A DNA stretch of 64,000 nt from Candidatus Methanodesulfokora washburnensis. Its GTDB lineage: Archaea; Korarchaeota; Korarchaeia; Korarchaeales; Korarchaeaceae. The first letter of the stretch is position 1. Each line of letters starts with the position of its first letter. A program made the translations under genes and the position numbers. The stretch spans positions 1 to 64,000 of the forward strand of contig NZ_RCOS01000087.1 of NCBI RefSeq assembly GCF_003947435.1, written 5' to 3'. Positions 17,192-26,351 of the stretch are shown piece after piece. The notes beneath the pieces were generated by a model. The model made no database searches. It was given only the letters and a program-made list of their open reading frames with translations, and had not been told where the DNA came from.

Positions 17192-17677
17192 ATGGCACTT
17201 AAACCTCAGGTATCATACAGCAGGCTCGTTGACATTTTCATTTCAGAGATCACATCACCCTACCTTTCAGATATTGAAAACGGGTTCTATGAAGAAGTAA
17301 AACACATGATAGCGAGGATGAGAGAGGGAGCTGATAGAAGCAACGATCTAATGGCTGAGATTTTGAGAAGAGAGGCTGAGATATGTGAGGAACTTCTCTT
17401 AAATATAGCCAGAATAAGGGCCTTGAAGAGAATAGCAGCAGGAACATTTGATGAAGCTCCTTCAGAGGAGAAGAATGCTATAAAGGGAAAAAGAGAGGAG
17501 ATAAAAGTTGAGAGAAGGAGGAACTTTGTTCAGGTAATGTTTATAAAACCAGCTCCTAGCATAGTGGGGGAGGACCTCAGGATATACGGTCCCTTTAAAA
17601 AGGGGGATGTCGCCCTCATACCGAGGGCAAATGCTGAGGCCCTTGAGAAGAAAGGAGTGGTGGAGGTGGTTGAGTGA
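17192..17677 (+). CDS. gins15: GINS complex subunit Gins15 (Gins51, Sld5/Psf1-like)
   Basis: GINS links the MCM helicase to Cdc45/GAN and the rest of the replisome. This protein of about 160 residues has an N-terminal helical A domain (residues 1-105) and a C-terminal small B domain (VQVMFIKPAPSIVGEDLRIY, GPFKKGDVALIPRANAE), the A-then-B order typical of archaeal Gins15. The partner paralog Gins23 lies at 55989 beside mcm. The gene starts an operon: its stop overlaps the GTG of rpl44e. The start at ATG 17192 is chosen from the promoter spacing. Confidence 0.8.
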   Translation: MALKPQVSYSRLVDIFISEITSPYLSDIENGFYEEVKHMIARMREGADRSNDLMAEILRREAEICEELLLNIARIRALKRIAAGTFDEAPSEEKNAIKGKREEIKVERRRNFVQVMFIKPAPSIVGEDLRIYGPFKKGDVALIPRANAEALEKKGVVEVVE

Positions 17678-17955
17678 AGGTTCCTGAGGAGATGAGGACA
17701 TACTGCCCGAAGTGCAACAGGCATACTGTGCACAAGGTCTCAATATACAAGGCAGGGAAGGCAAGAACCTTATCATGGGGGTTGAGGCAGCTTGAGAGAA
17801 AGAGATCTGGTTACGGGGGAGAGCCAAGAGGAAGGCTCAGAAGAAAGGCAAAGCTTACAAAGAAGGTAGTATTAGTGCTGACATGTAAAGATTGCGGGAG
17901 AAAGGTGATGAGAAATCTGGGAAGGCTTTCAAAGGTTGAGATTGCGCAAAGCTAA
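17674..17955 (+). CDS. rpl44e: Ribosomal protein L44e (eL42)
   Basis: The 93-residue basic protein of the large subunit (E-site region) has zinc-binding CPKC (residues 11-14) and CKDCG near the C-terminus, with the family's SWGLRQLERKRSGYGGEPRG segment between. It starts at a GTG that overlaps the gins15 stop (GTGA) behind the ribosome-binding site ggaggtggt. Adjacent to rps27e and aif2a, as in many archaea. Confidence 0.93.
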   Translation: MKVPEEMRTYCPKCNRHTVHKVSIYKAGKARTLSWGLRQLERKRSGYGGEPRGRLRRKAKLTKKVVLVLTCKDCGRKVMRNLGRLSKVEIAQS

Positions 17956-17969
17956 GTGGAGGTGTTTAT

Positions 17970-18146
17970 ATGAGTTGTTTCTACAGGGTTAGGTGCCCTA
18001 GCTGCGGGAATGAGCAGATAATTTACTCACATGCCTCAACTACAGTTAGATGCCAGATATGCGATGAGATACTGGCTGAGCCTAGGGGAGGAAGGGCGAA
18101 AATAAAAGCACAGATAACCTACATCTACGGGAAGAAAACCAGTTAA
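17970..18146 (+). CDS. rps27e: Ribosomal protein S27e (eS27)
   Basis: The 58-residue small-subunit protein has the family signature FYRVRCPSCGNEQIIYSHA, then VRCQIC, a four-Cys zinc ribbon, and the TVRC strand. The ATG at 17970 is preceded by gtggaggtg. It lies between rpl44e (14 bases upstream) and aif2a. Confidence 0.93.
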   Translation: MSCFYRVRCPSCGNEQIIYSHASTTVRCQICDEILAEPRGGRAKIKAQITYIYGKKTS

Positions 18147-18211
18147 AGATACATATAAAATTTAAAAGAAGCCCCTTTTTAAGGTCAGATGCTTTGTTCA
18201 GAGGTGATCAA

Positions 18212-18970
18212 ATGGAGGACTTTCCCAAGAAGAACGACCTTGTCATAGCGACTGTGAAGAGAATAGAGGAACACGGAGTGACAGTGACCTTGGATGAATA
18301 CAACGGGATGGAGGCATATATACCGAGAAGCCATGCTGCCTCAGGAAGGATAAAGGACCTCAGGAGCATAATAAAGGAGGGAATGAAGGTAGTTGGAAGG
18401 GTTTTGAGATCTGACAGAAAGAAGGGGCAGGTTGACCTATCCCTGAGGTATGTATCCGATGAGGAAGCCGAGAGAAAGATGGAGGAATGGAAGAACAGGA
18501 ACAGGGCAATATCCCTCTTAAAGCTCGCTCTCGGAAGCGCTGATGCCGCATATGATGCCTTCAAGAAGCTTGCATTGTACTACAAGGAGCCCCTTGATGC
18601 ACTTGAGGATTGCCTTGAATCAGGCCCACAACCTCTGATAAAAGCTGGAATAGATGAAAGATCTGCTGAAAAAATAGCTGAGGTTGTAAAATCTCAGATA
18701 AGGCCCCCTATTTATGTGAGGAAATCGGTGATGAGGATAGTATCCTACAGGCCTGATGGAGTTGATGTGATAAAATCAATTCTAACTAATATAAATGCAA
18801 ATATTTATACTATTGGAGCACCGAGATATGTAATAGAGGTTTCATCAGAGAACCCCAGATATGTGAAGAGGACATCGGAAAGAATAGTTGAGAGGATAGT
18901 GGAGGAGATAAAGGGAAAGGGAGAGGCCGAGCTCATAGAGGTAATAGAGCAGAGGAAAAGAGTTGAATAA
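18212..18970 (+). CDS. aif2a: Translation initiation factor aIF2 subunit alpha
   Basis: The alpha subunit of the heterotrimeric aIF2 that brings initiator tRNA to the ribosome. The 252-residue protein has an N-terminal S1/OB domain (residues 5-85: GHV-like EEHGVTVTLDEYNGMEAYIP, then RSDRKKGQVDLSLRYVS), a helical middle domain (90-170) and a C-terminal alpha/beta domain (175-252, RPPIYVRKSV, then IYTIGAPRYVIEV). Length matches the family. The ATG at 18212 has aggtgatca upstream. The longer frame from 18194 lacks this. Confidence 0.92.
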   Translation: MEDFPKKNDLVIATVKRIEEHGVTVTLDEYNGMEAYIPRSHAASGRIKDLRSIIKEGMKVVGRVLRSDRKKGQVDLSLRYVSDEEAERKMEEWKNRNRAISLLKLALGSADAAYDAFKKLALYYKEPLDALEDCLESGPQPLIKAGIDERSAEKIAEVVKSQIRPPIYVRKSVMRIVSYRPDGVDVIKSILTNINANIYTIGAPRYVIEVSSENPRYVKRTSERIVERIVEEIKGKGEAELIEVIEQRKRVE

Positions 18971-18973
18971 TTG

Positions 18974-19010
18974 CTCCACGAGAAGTCAGGAGTCTCCTAG
19001 TGTGATTTAA
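18974..19010 (+). repeat. Degenerate copy of the structured repeat found at 44681 and 54854
   Basis: CTCCACG begins 3 bases after the aif2a stop and is followed by a GAAGTC/GGAG half-hairpin and GTCTCCT, as at the two ends of the longer copy at 44681-44887. The internal 150 bases are absent, so this looks like a left end fused to a right end. Confidence 0.35.
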
Positions 19011-19168
19011 ATTAACCTGTTGAATTATGAAAATCTTCTTGCTCTTCTGACAATAAAGCTTTTTCCACCTTTTTGGCTGTGACATTTAGCTTCTTATTGC
19101 TCATAGCTTTTCAATAATTTATTTTTAGGAGCAATTAACTATTTAAATGATAAAAGTGAATTTAGTGG

Positions 19169-19762
19169 ATGAGCTCCCAGCTCAAGCAGAGATTCCTAAA
19201 GCTTCTAAAGGAGGATGAGGAGTTCAGATACGCTGTAGCCGGACTTCTTGGTCTAGAGGAAATTCTGAAAAGGCTTGATAGACATGAGGAGCAGCTTGTC
19301 AAACTTAGGGAAGATATGAACAAGCTTAGAGAGGATATGAATAAGTTAAGAGAGGATATGAACAGGGGATTTGAGCTTATAGAAAGGAGGATATCAGCCT
19401 TAGGGGCGAGATGGGGCCTTCAAACAGAAGAAGCTTTCAGGGAAGGTTTAAAGGGAATACTTGAGAAGGAGTTCGGTGTAAAGGTGGAGAGATGGGTTGA
19501 GAGGGATAAGGAGGGAATGGTTTACGATCATCCAAGTGACATAGAAGTGGATATAGCTGTTAAGGATGGAAAAACTATTTTAATAGAGGTATCCTCCAAT
19601 ATAAAGGCATCTGATATACCAATTTTCAGGAGAAAAGCCGAATTCTACGAGAAAGTAACTGGAGTAAAGGCTGATAGGCTGGTAATTGTCACCCCCTACG
19701 CGGATGATAAAGCCCTTGAGATGGCAAAAAAGTTTGGAATTGAAATATATACAAAGGTATAA
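19169..19762 (+). CDS. DUF3782-like coiled-coil / PD-(D/E)XK-type protein
   Basis: The 197-residue protein has an N-terminal helix, a coiled coil with three near-perfect heptad units KLREDMN (residues about 45-67; DNA repeat unit 21 bases) and a C-terminal restriction-endonuclease-like domain: WGLQTEEAFREGL, then DIEVDIAVKDGKTILIEVSS (Asp and Glu of the PD-(D/E)XK core, but Ser where Lys is usual) and ADRLVIVTPYAD. This architecture is common in thermophilic archaea, where its role is unknown. The lost Lys makes nuclease activity uncertain. It is a monocistron that converges with priS. Confidence 0.7.
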   Translation: MSSQLKQRFLKLLKEDEEFRYAVAGLLGLEEILKRLDRHEEQLVKLREDMNKLREDMNKLREDMNRGFELIERRISALGARWGLQTEEAFREGLKGILEKEFGVKVERWVERDKEGMVYDHPSDIEVDIAVKDGKTILIEVSSNIKASDIPIFRRKAEFYEKVTGVKADRLVIVTPYADDKALEMAKKFGIEIYTKV

Positions 19763-19763
19763 A

Positions 19764-20900
19764 CTAGATCTCCGCTTTTCCTCTCTCCCTGAGCACTATG
19801 AGAGCTGCTGCATATGCAGGAAGCTCCAGAACCTCATCTCTGCTGTATGGGCCAAAGACAAGCCCATTAATTGAGAATCTTGGCACTTTTCTCGTAATTC
19901 TCACCTTAACTGGACTGTCTGAGAGACCAACTGCATCTGTGAATGGATCAAATTCATCAAGCTCATCGTAAGTGAGCGTCATAGCTCTGAGGCCCGTCTT
20001 TCCGTGAAGGCTGTTTGGCACCCTTGTTAACCTCTGTATGTCGAATGTAACAGCTTCATCAACTGTTGCAGCTTCCTCCTTCATCCTGCTTACGGCTTTC
20101 TCCAGAATCCACCTTCTCTTCCTCATGAACCCTCTTTCTATCGTTTTCCCCTCCTCAATATCTCTGGCTATTTCATCCATCTTGTTCTCCCTTAGAACGG
20201 ATATCAATGCCCTGGAGAACCTCCCTCTCCATCCTCCTTCATCAGGCTTTGGAAACTTATAGCCACCAGCTGAGCTGAAGACCTCATAATCAAAGCCCCT
20301 TGCGCTTATGTATCCTGCTATCTCGGCTCTCTCCTCCTTTCCCAGTTTTAAAAACTCCTTTGCCAGTATTCTTACGTGAAAACCCCTGTTTCCAGTGTAT
20401 GAGACAAGAATTCCATCGTTTCCCAGTCCAAAATCCTCCCTGAGAATCTTTAACAGTTTTTTAACCTCAGCCTTGGCTGCTCTTATGCATGCCTCATCGA
20501 GCCAGTCCATCTTCTTTATCCTCTCAGATCCGCAGGATGGGCATCTTTGCATCTCCTTCTGCTGCTCATGTGAACATTCCTCACAGAAGTAGAGATCATA
20601 GGAACAGCCCTCAAGCCCTGTTGCATCTATGTCAAACAGGACCTCAGCTCCTTCAAAACCCCTCTGCTCCATCTTCCTCATCTCAGGCCTTTTATAAAGA
20701 CCAACTGAGTAGTAAGCATGCCTTGGGACAATATCAGCCATGTATGTCCTGAGGGAATCGAGGCTCTTGAAGCTTATGTACCTCCTCACCACATCATCGA
20801 AGCCCATGAACATGAACTCCCTTTTCTCAACTTCAGGGGCGAATATCATCCTAGCCCTATCTCTGTAATAAAGCTGGAACTCCCTAATCAGCCTTTGCAA
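19764..20900 (-). CDS. priS: DNA primase catalytic subunit PriS
   Basis: This enzyme makes RNA/DNA primers for replication with PriL. The 378-residue protein shows the catalytic pair Asp90 and Asp92 (LFDIDAT), a zinc module (Cys106, Cys109, Cys120, Cys123), the SYTGNRGFHV motif, and the third acid region FDIQRLTRVPNSLHGKTG. It overlaps priL by 17 bases at its start and is the last gene of the PolD-OB-PCNA-PriL-PriS operon, so subunits are made in step. The end lies one base from the stop of the convergent gene at 19762. Confidence 0.95.
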   Translation of the reverse strand: MQRLIREFQLYYRDRARMIFAPEVEKREFMFMGFDDVVRRYISFKSLDSLRTYMADIVPRHAYYSVGLYKRPEMRKMEQRGFEGAEVLFDIDATGLEGCSYDLYFCEECSHEQQKEMQRCPSCGSERIKKMDWLDEACIRAAKAEVKKLLKILREDFGLGNDGILVSYTGNRGFHVRILAKEFLKLGKEERAEIAGYISARGFDYEVFSSAGGYKFPKPDEGGWRGRFSRALISVLRENKMDEIARDIEEGKTIERGFMRKRRWILEKAVSRMKEEAATVDEAVTFDIQRLTRVPNSLHGKTGLRAMTLTYDELDEFDPFTDAVGLSDSPVKVRITRKVPRFSINGLVFGPYSRDEVLELPAYAAALIVLRERGKAEI

Positions 20901-21789
20901 CTTTTCTCACCCTGCATTCCCCCGGACAGAGGCCCCAAGATGTCATCTTCCTGCAGCTTGGAGGTCTATACCCTTTTTTCGCTATCTGCTCTATCTGATA
21001 CCTAGCAACCTTCTCCTTGAAATCAGGAGAGTGTCTGAAGACATCCAGAACCTCCTCTGTGCTCCATCCGGCTGCTAAAAGGTGGCTTGCAAGGGCAAAT
21101 CTGGCTACATGAGGCAGATTCTCCCCTCTCATTATCGAGTCAAGAAGGGATTCAACACAGGGCAGAAGCCCTTTCTTTCCCCTTTTTACAGCTTTTCTCG
21201 GTATTTTCAGCCCCTTTAATATCTCTAAAAATGGAGATGGAAGCTCAGGAACATCTATTTTTGAGAGAATTCTCTCCCTGACAGCCTCAGCAAGAAGCCT
21301 CCTTGCCTCATCCCTTGAGAGAAGAACATATCCTCCCTCTATCCTCCTGTTAACAGCTCTCCATTTTGAATCCTTCAGCCTCTTTGAAAGCCTTATGTAA
21401 TCCAGAATCCAGACACGAAACTCCTCCTTGAGCTCCATTTTCACATTTAGATCTGATGCTATCCTGAGCAGGTTCTCATTGCTCTCCTCCTTTGACAAAT
21501 GCATGAACCTCTTGCTCTCATATTCAGCAAGCAAGTTTCTGAGCATCTCATCCTTGGATCCCTCGACTATTATCCTAGCTATTATCAATGAGTATATTTC
21601 ACTTGCGGGATCCAGAAGATCGGGTTGATAGAATGAGGATCTTGATACCGCCCTTTCAAGCCTCTCCTTGGCCATTCTTCTCGCTTTTGATAAAAGAGGA
21701 TCGTATGCAAGCTCCTCTATTGAGAGCCCCTCTCTTTCAACGAGTTTTTTTGCCTCCTCAGAGAAAGGATATTTGGCCAAAAAACTCAA
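20884..21789 (-). CDS. priL: DNA primase large subunit PriL
   Basis: The regulatory subunit of archaeal/eukaryotic primase helps initiate and measure primers. The 301-residue protein keeps the four iron-sulfur cysteines Cys211, Cys279, Cys288 and Cys292 (PPSCRKMTSWGLCPGEC), so a 4Fe-4S cluster is expected. The N-terminal half is helical, as in the family. It lies 5 bases downstream of pcn and overlaps priS. Confidence 0.92.
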   Translation of the reverse strand: MSFLAKYPFSEEAKKLVEREGLSIEELAYDPLLSKARRMAKERLERAVSRSSFYQPDLLDPASEIYSLIIARIIVEGSKDEMLRNLLAEYESKRFMHLSKEESNENLLRIASDLNVKMELKEEFRVWILDYIRLSKRLKDSKWRAVNRRIEGGYVLLSRDEARRLLAEAVRERILSKIDVPELPSPFLEILKGLKIPRKAVKRGKKGLLPCVESLLDSIMRGENLPHVARFALASHLLAAGWSTEEVLDVFRHSPDFKEKVARYQIEQIAKKGYRPPSCRKMTSWGLCPGECRVRKVAKAD

Positions 21790-21794
21790 GGATG

Positions 21795-22544
21795 CTACCT
21801 CACTGATATGTGAGCTAGGTAGTAGGTTATCCCTGCATCAGGTATCCCACCTAGGGGATAGAAGAGCTTCATTGGCTTATCAGTGGCTATCTCCATTCTC
21901 AGCTCGCTCGCTATCTTTGCAGGCTCGGACATCCTATCCAAGTATGATATTGAATATGTGCTCCTGGATGGCTCAGTGCTCCATATGTCCATTACAACTG
22001 GATCATCCCTTGATAGGGTTATCTCAGCCTCCCCCCTATCGCTCTGCACCCTGAACTCCGCTTTCTCCGAGTCTATTGATATCTGAACATCTGTTCCCAT
22101 CAGCTCTATGTCCGATATTATCTCCGGAAATCTCTTGCTCTCCATCCTTATCCCTGCTTTAAAGTCTACCTTTGGACTTTTCACTTCAAAGGGCTCTCCT
22201 GCTAAAAGAGGAAGCTTGAAGCTCTTCTTATATTCTCCCACAGTCCTTATCACAAATCTGCTCTCCTCAAATCTCAGCTCAACACTGCTCTCTCCCTTAA
22301 CTCTCTTCAGAGTTCTCTCAAGCTCCTTGAAGTTTATGGAGTAAAAGCCCTCGTTCTCAACCTCGAATGCGGAGAAAAGATCCCTTGGCAGCATGAGCTG
22401 AACCATTGCTGTCTTTGCAGGCTCAAGAGCTGAAAGAACAAGGCCCTCCTTTGGGCTCAGTTTTATTGTTGCCTCATCAACAATGGCCGATATTGCCGAA
22501 ACTATTCCCTTCAGGGATTTTGCATCATCAAATACTACTCTCAT
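21795..22544 (-). CDS. pcn: DNA polymerase sliding clamp PCNA
   Basis: The 249-residue protein has the normal PCNA length with two pseudo-repeats: VVFDDAKSLKGIVSAI at the N-terminus, FYSINFKELERTLKRVKGES, the linker near LPLLAGEPFEV, and the C-terminal MKLFYPLGG. The ATG at 22544 overlaps the TGA of the OB-fold gene. A GTG one codon upstream is the alternative. One copy is seen here and the trimer may be homomeric. It clamps PolD, whose C-terminal tail carries a PIP-like motif. Confidence 0.95.
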   Translation of the reverse strand: MRVVFDDAKSLKGIVSAISAIVDEATIKLSPKEGLVLSALEPAKTAMVQLMLPRDLFSAFEVENEGFYSINFKELERTLKRVKGESSVELRFEESRFVIRTVGEYKKSFKLPLLAGEPFEVKSPKVDFKAGIRMESKRFPEIISDIELMGTDVQISIDSEKAEFRVQSDRGEAEITLSRDDPVVMDIWSTEPSRSTYSISYLDRMSEPAKIASELRMEIATDKPMKLFYPLGGIPDAGITYYLAHISVR

Positions 22545-22870
22545 CACACATCCCTCCTCATCATCCTTCTCTCAATATCATAAACTTTAGCCATCAGCTC
22601 CCTAACCTCCGACAGATCCTTAAGGCTTATGCCCGATATATCGACAACAGCATCAGCCTCTATCTCCCTCATTCCCTCCTCAGCAGACCTGACTATGCCC
22701 GCTATGAGGACAGGAGTCTTTGGCTCGAATTTAGAGGCCTGATCGGAGTATATTCTAGCTCTTCCGGTTCCATCATCCACTATTATATAATTCTCTAGAG
22801 ATTGCACGACTATGCCAATAAGAAGAGCCCTCTGCCCCGGGTAGATTTCAGAGATCATCGACACCTTCAT
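22544..22870 (-). CDS. Small OB-fold protein of the replication operon (RPA14/Rpa3-like)
   Basis: The 108-residue protein has a single OB fold (residues 10-75: GQRALLIGIVVQSLENYIIV, then DDGTGRARIYSDQ, PVLIAGIVRS) and a C-terminal helix. Size and position suggest a small single-strand-binding subunit like RPA14, placed to feed template to primase and PolD. It starts at ATG 22870 behind gaggtgattgg, 10 bases from... the polD stop (22880), and its stop overlaps the PCNA ATG. Assignment to RPA rather than another OB family is inference. Confidence 0.6.
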   Translation of the reverse strand: MKVSMISEIYPGQRALLIGIVVQSLENYIIVDDGTGRARIYSDQASKFEPKTPVLIAGIVRSAEEGMREIEADAVVDISGISLKDLSEVRELMAKVYDIERRMMRRDV

Positions 22871-22879
22871 CCAATCACC

Positions 22880-25800
22880 TCACAGAAAGCTTGACAATCC
22901 AACTTTTTTCGGCTTCTCAGTCTCAAGAAGCTCAAGCTTTGATTGATTGCTCTTGGAGAACATCTGCTCTGCCTCCTCCTGGAGCAACATCACCCTGTGC
23001 TCAAGGTATCCCTTTATTCCATATTTATTTATTATTTCTGCTGTTGGAATTAGGTATTTCACAGCAGTTCCCCTGTGCACTGTCAAATTGAGCTCCCCTC
23101 CGCACTTCTCACATCTCCCGCTTAGAGGGACTCTTCTGTATTTTGCATTGCATCTCATGCATCTGAACTGCTGTTGTGAGAACTTCCTCAGGTTTCCAGC
23201 TATATCCCTTATGAAGTGATGGGAGAGAGCCCTTGAGAGGGAATCCTCCAGATCCACAGCCCTTATCTTAGCCTCAAGTGCCACATGAGCCTCTAGCTTC
23301 TCCGCCATCGTGTTAAGCTTTCTGTACCTTGATTCCCTAGGTGCCTCAATGCTGATTACAGGTACTGTGAAGGAAATTCTCACCTCCTTTCCCTCCCTGT
23401 AATCCCGGCCGACTGTCCTTAATTTCACATTTGATGGGTCCTCAAACCTCCATGTTGCCTCGAAGAACTCCAGCGGATACCTGTCAACTGTCTCTATGTT
23501 GTAGGTCTCATCATCCACGTACTCCAGATCTATCTGCGTCACCAAGAGCAGGGGTGCATCCTCCCTCCCACCTGGCTTGTTCGGCAGATAGCTTCTGGAG
23601 AAGTTGAGAAGGGCATCTAATCCAAGTATTATCGAGTCCTCATCTCCATCAGCATTTCTCCTCTTTGCAGCATGGATAAATGGATGCGCCATAACAACAG
23701 ATGCATCAGCGAAGCCAATCAACCTGACAGCATTTGCGACAAATGTGTGAGGGGATATAGTGAAGAACACATGTCCTATAAGATCCTCCGGCTTCCTTGC
23801 ATTATAATATGGCCTCAGACCATAAAATCTCTCAAGAAGCTCATCCACAAATCCAGCAACCCTTAGAAAGTGATCTGCTGCCTCCCTCGGAAGGATTATG
23901 TCCTGAACCTTCAGCTCCAGAAGCTGGTCATCGGAGGTCAAAGGTCTTCCATATATGTCATGGGTGTATCCCAGTTCTTTGAGCTTCTCGACCGATGTCC
24001 CTATTTCCTTCGGTTTAAAGTGTGTGAGCACTGTGTTTGTTGAGTCGAATCTTATGGTTCCATCCTTGAAAACACTCAACCCATACTTAGCCCTCAGTAT
24101 CCCCTTCTCCAATGGTTCTGGCACTTTATCCTTGCTCGTAAGCCCTATTACCCCTTTTAAGCCACTTATATCGTATTCCTGTCCTAGGCTCTCAAACGCC
24201 TCCTTTATCAGCTCCCTCATGTCGAGCATTGTCGATCTGTAGCAGACCACTTCTGCATCAGGATGCTGAGTACATCTATCCCTCACCTCCCTCCCGCACT
24301 TGCTGCAGAAGAGAATGGGAACTGTTCTTGATCCACAGCAGAAGTATCTAACCGTCACCTTTCCACAAGATGGACATTTTCTCAGGGCTACTTCCACAGT
24401 AACAGCTCCATTTGCCCTAGAAATCATCCTGCTTCTTCCTCTTAAATTTCCAACTGGAAATAGCAAGTTGACGGGGGGCTTCATTTTCCTCTGTTTCGCT
24501 TTTTCAGGCCTTCCAACTCTCATTCCGATGTAGTAAATGGCCTTTGGCATAATCCTAAATGCCGATATGTCGTTTATCGCTTCCATTGTCGAAAGATTCC
24601 CATACTTCCTCCTGTCAAACTTCTCCATGCCGCTTAAGCTGGCAAGAAGGGCCTTCGCATCATCCCCCTCGACAACAGCCTTTCCATTCTCCACTCTATG
24701 GGGTATGCAGAGCTTCTCCAGTATCTCCTTAACCCCCTCCAAGAATATCCTTCCATCTGAGCTATCAGCTTTCCTTACAGCCTCTATTAGAGAAGAAAGC
24801 TCATCTACTGTTATATCATGCCAGAAGTAGGTCCATCTGGGATGTATAGGCACATCATACTTTATGCTAAGCTTCATCGCCTCATCGAAGCTGTAATCCG
24901 CCCAGGGATCCACATCAACCCCCTTTGCCCTCAGCATCTCAGCCCACCACTCCTCAACCCATGGGGATGGTATCAGCTTGTGATTGTTCTCCAGAAACTC
25001 TCCGAAGCCTATCAGGACATCTCCCAGAAAGAGTATCTTCTCAACCTTATCTGCCAGCTTTTTTGCCTCCTCAGCGCTCTTAACCCTGACAACGCTTCCA
25101 TCCCTCAGCCTGACAACAGGTCCCTCTATTGAATCAACTGGCATGACAACAGCGCTCTTTCCCGGCCTCTCTATCCTGACTTGAGTGCCTACTGCGAGAA
25201 ACTCATCAAGTATTATCATAGTTGCCGGGCTTACTCCAACAGATGCCAATCCTGTGTCCCTTGCATGCCCATATCTTAGCCTGAAGCCTCCAGGCCTCGA
25301 TGGATAGGATAAAATAGGCCTTCCAACAACAGCATCCTCCATGAACTTCTTTGATGGAACAATAACAGGACAGAGATCCTTGATATCCTCCTTTTTCTCC
25401 TCCTTTCTTCCAATGAAGTGAAGCCAGTTCCAGCTTGATGTGTCGAAATCTCCAAGCTTGCTGGATATCTCATCAACTAGTTTTGCCAGCTTTTTGGCCT
25501 TCTGAGCTATGCAATCGTTTATCACAAGGACTGCTCCTCCCCTTATCCTGTTCGTCTCTATTGATGGTATGTCCCTGTTCGATGAAACCTCCTCTTCCTC
25601 AGTTGGAGGACCTGTCACCTCAACCGGAAGGTTCTCAACAACCTTTTTTATCTCCTCTCCTGATGCATTATACTGCAGATGAGCGTATCTTCTGTAAAGC
25701 TCAACTTCCTCCAGATATCTGGAAACTATCTCCTTTCCCGGCTTGAACTCCTGAAGTCCCAGTTTTTGCCTCACATAATCAGCTATTAGAACGCTAATTG

Positions 25801-26224
25801 CTCCTTCAGTCCCTCCGGCAGTTCTTATAGGCCCATTATAGTAGACAGATAGATAGCTTCTGCCTCCTGCTTTTTTCACCACAACCTTGCTTATCCCCTC
25901 TACAGGAGCTGATACAACAGCATCTGTTATTATTGCAAGCCCAACTCTCACAGCAAGCTCAGCTGTCTCATTTATGTCCCTGCCCATCATGTTTGATGCT
26001 ATCTCACCCGCCACCTTGAAGGCTGTTGTGTGCTTGTCCATCCCTTTCTCAAGCCAAAAAGATATCCTTTTTCCTATGTCCTCGTTTCCAAATAGAGCAG
26101 AAACCCTTTCAGAAAGGGAATTTGCCTTTTTTATCTCTACATCCTCCGATACATCCTTCCCTGTTCTTCTAGCAGCTCTTGCTACTTGTATTATCTCCTC
26201 AACTTTATCCTCTATATACATCAT
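22880..26224 (-). CDS. polC: DNA polymerase II (family D) large subunit DP2
   Basis: The catalytic subunit of the archaeal replicative D-family polymerase, 1114 residues. Visible: N-terminal GPIRTAGGTEGAISVLIADY, the central double-psi beta-barrel region with NADGDEDSIILGLDALLNFS (acidic catalytic residues), two zinc modules (CPSCGKVTVRYFCCG and FCSKCG; later CMRCN and CEKCGG) and a C-terminal PIP-like tail VGLSSFL for PCNA. No intein interrupts it. The exonuclease subunit DP1 is not in this window. PolD is absent from Crenarchaeota, which helps to place the organism. It is the first gene of the replication operon. Confidence 0.96.
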   Translation of the reverse strand: MMYIEDKVEEIIQVARAARRTGKDVSEDVEIKKANSLSERVSALFGNEDIGKRISFWLEKGMDKHTTAFKVAGEIASNMMGRDINETAELAVRVGLAIITDAVVSAPVEGISKVVVKKAGGRSYLSVYYNGPIRTAGGTEGAISVLIADYVRQKLGLQEFKPGKEIVSRYLEEVELYRRYAHLQYNASGEEIKKVVENLPVEVTGPPTEEEEVSSNRDIPSIETNRIRGGAVLVINDCIAQKAKKLAKLVDEISSKLGDFDTSSWNWLHFIGRKEEKKEDIKDLCPVIVPSKKFMEDAVVGRPILSYPSRPGGFRLRYGHARDTGLASVGVSPATMIILDEFLAVGTQVRIERPGKSAVVMPVDSIEGPVVRLRDGSVVRVKSAEEAKKLADKVEKILFLGDVLIGFGEFLENNHKLIPSPWVEEWWAEMLRAKGVDVDPWADYSFDEAMKLSIKYDVPIHPRWTYFWHDITVDELSSLIEAVRKADSSDGRIFLEGVKEILEKLCIPHRVENGKAVVEGDDAKALLASLSGMEKFDRRKYGNLSTMEAINDISAFRIMPKAIYYIGMRVGRPEKAKQRKMKPPVNLLFPVGNLRGRSRMISRANGAVTVEVALRKCPSCGKVTVRYFCCGSRTVPILFCSKCGREVRDRCTQHPDAEVVCYRSTMLDMRELIKEAFESLGQEYDISGLKGVIGLTSKDKVPEPLEKGILRAKYGLSVFKDGTIRFDSTNTVLTHFKPKEIGTSVEKLKELGYTHDIYGRPLTSDDQLLELKVQDIILPREAADHFLRVAGFVDELLERFYGLRPYYNARKPEDLIGHVFFTISPHTFVANAVRLIGFADASVVMAHPFIHAAKRRNADGDEDSIILGLDALLNFSRSYLPNKPGGREDAPLLLVTQIDLEYVDDETYNIETVDRYPLEFFEATWRFEDPSNVKLRTVGRDYREGKEVRISFTVPVISIEAPRESRYRKLNTMAEKLEAHVALEAKIRAVDLEDSLSRALSHHFIRDIAGNLRKFSQQQFRCMRCNAKYRRVPLSGRCEKCGGELNLTVHRGTAVKYLIPTAEIINKYGIKGYLEHRVMLLQEEAEQMFSKSNQSKLELLETEKPKKVGLSSFL

Positions 26225-26351
26225 GGTATGTTGAGCGCTGGGTGTATAAAACTGGGAACTCCTCTTTCAGGTCCGGATAGGAAATCATGAGATCTTGATC
26301 AAAAATTTACGGCTTAAATATCCCCTGCTGAGGAAAAACTCATATTGGCTG

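Noticed and set aside
19169-19762. DUF3782-like protein as active restriction nuclease
   Set aside because: The catalytic Lys position is Ser and no methyltransferase is nearby.
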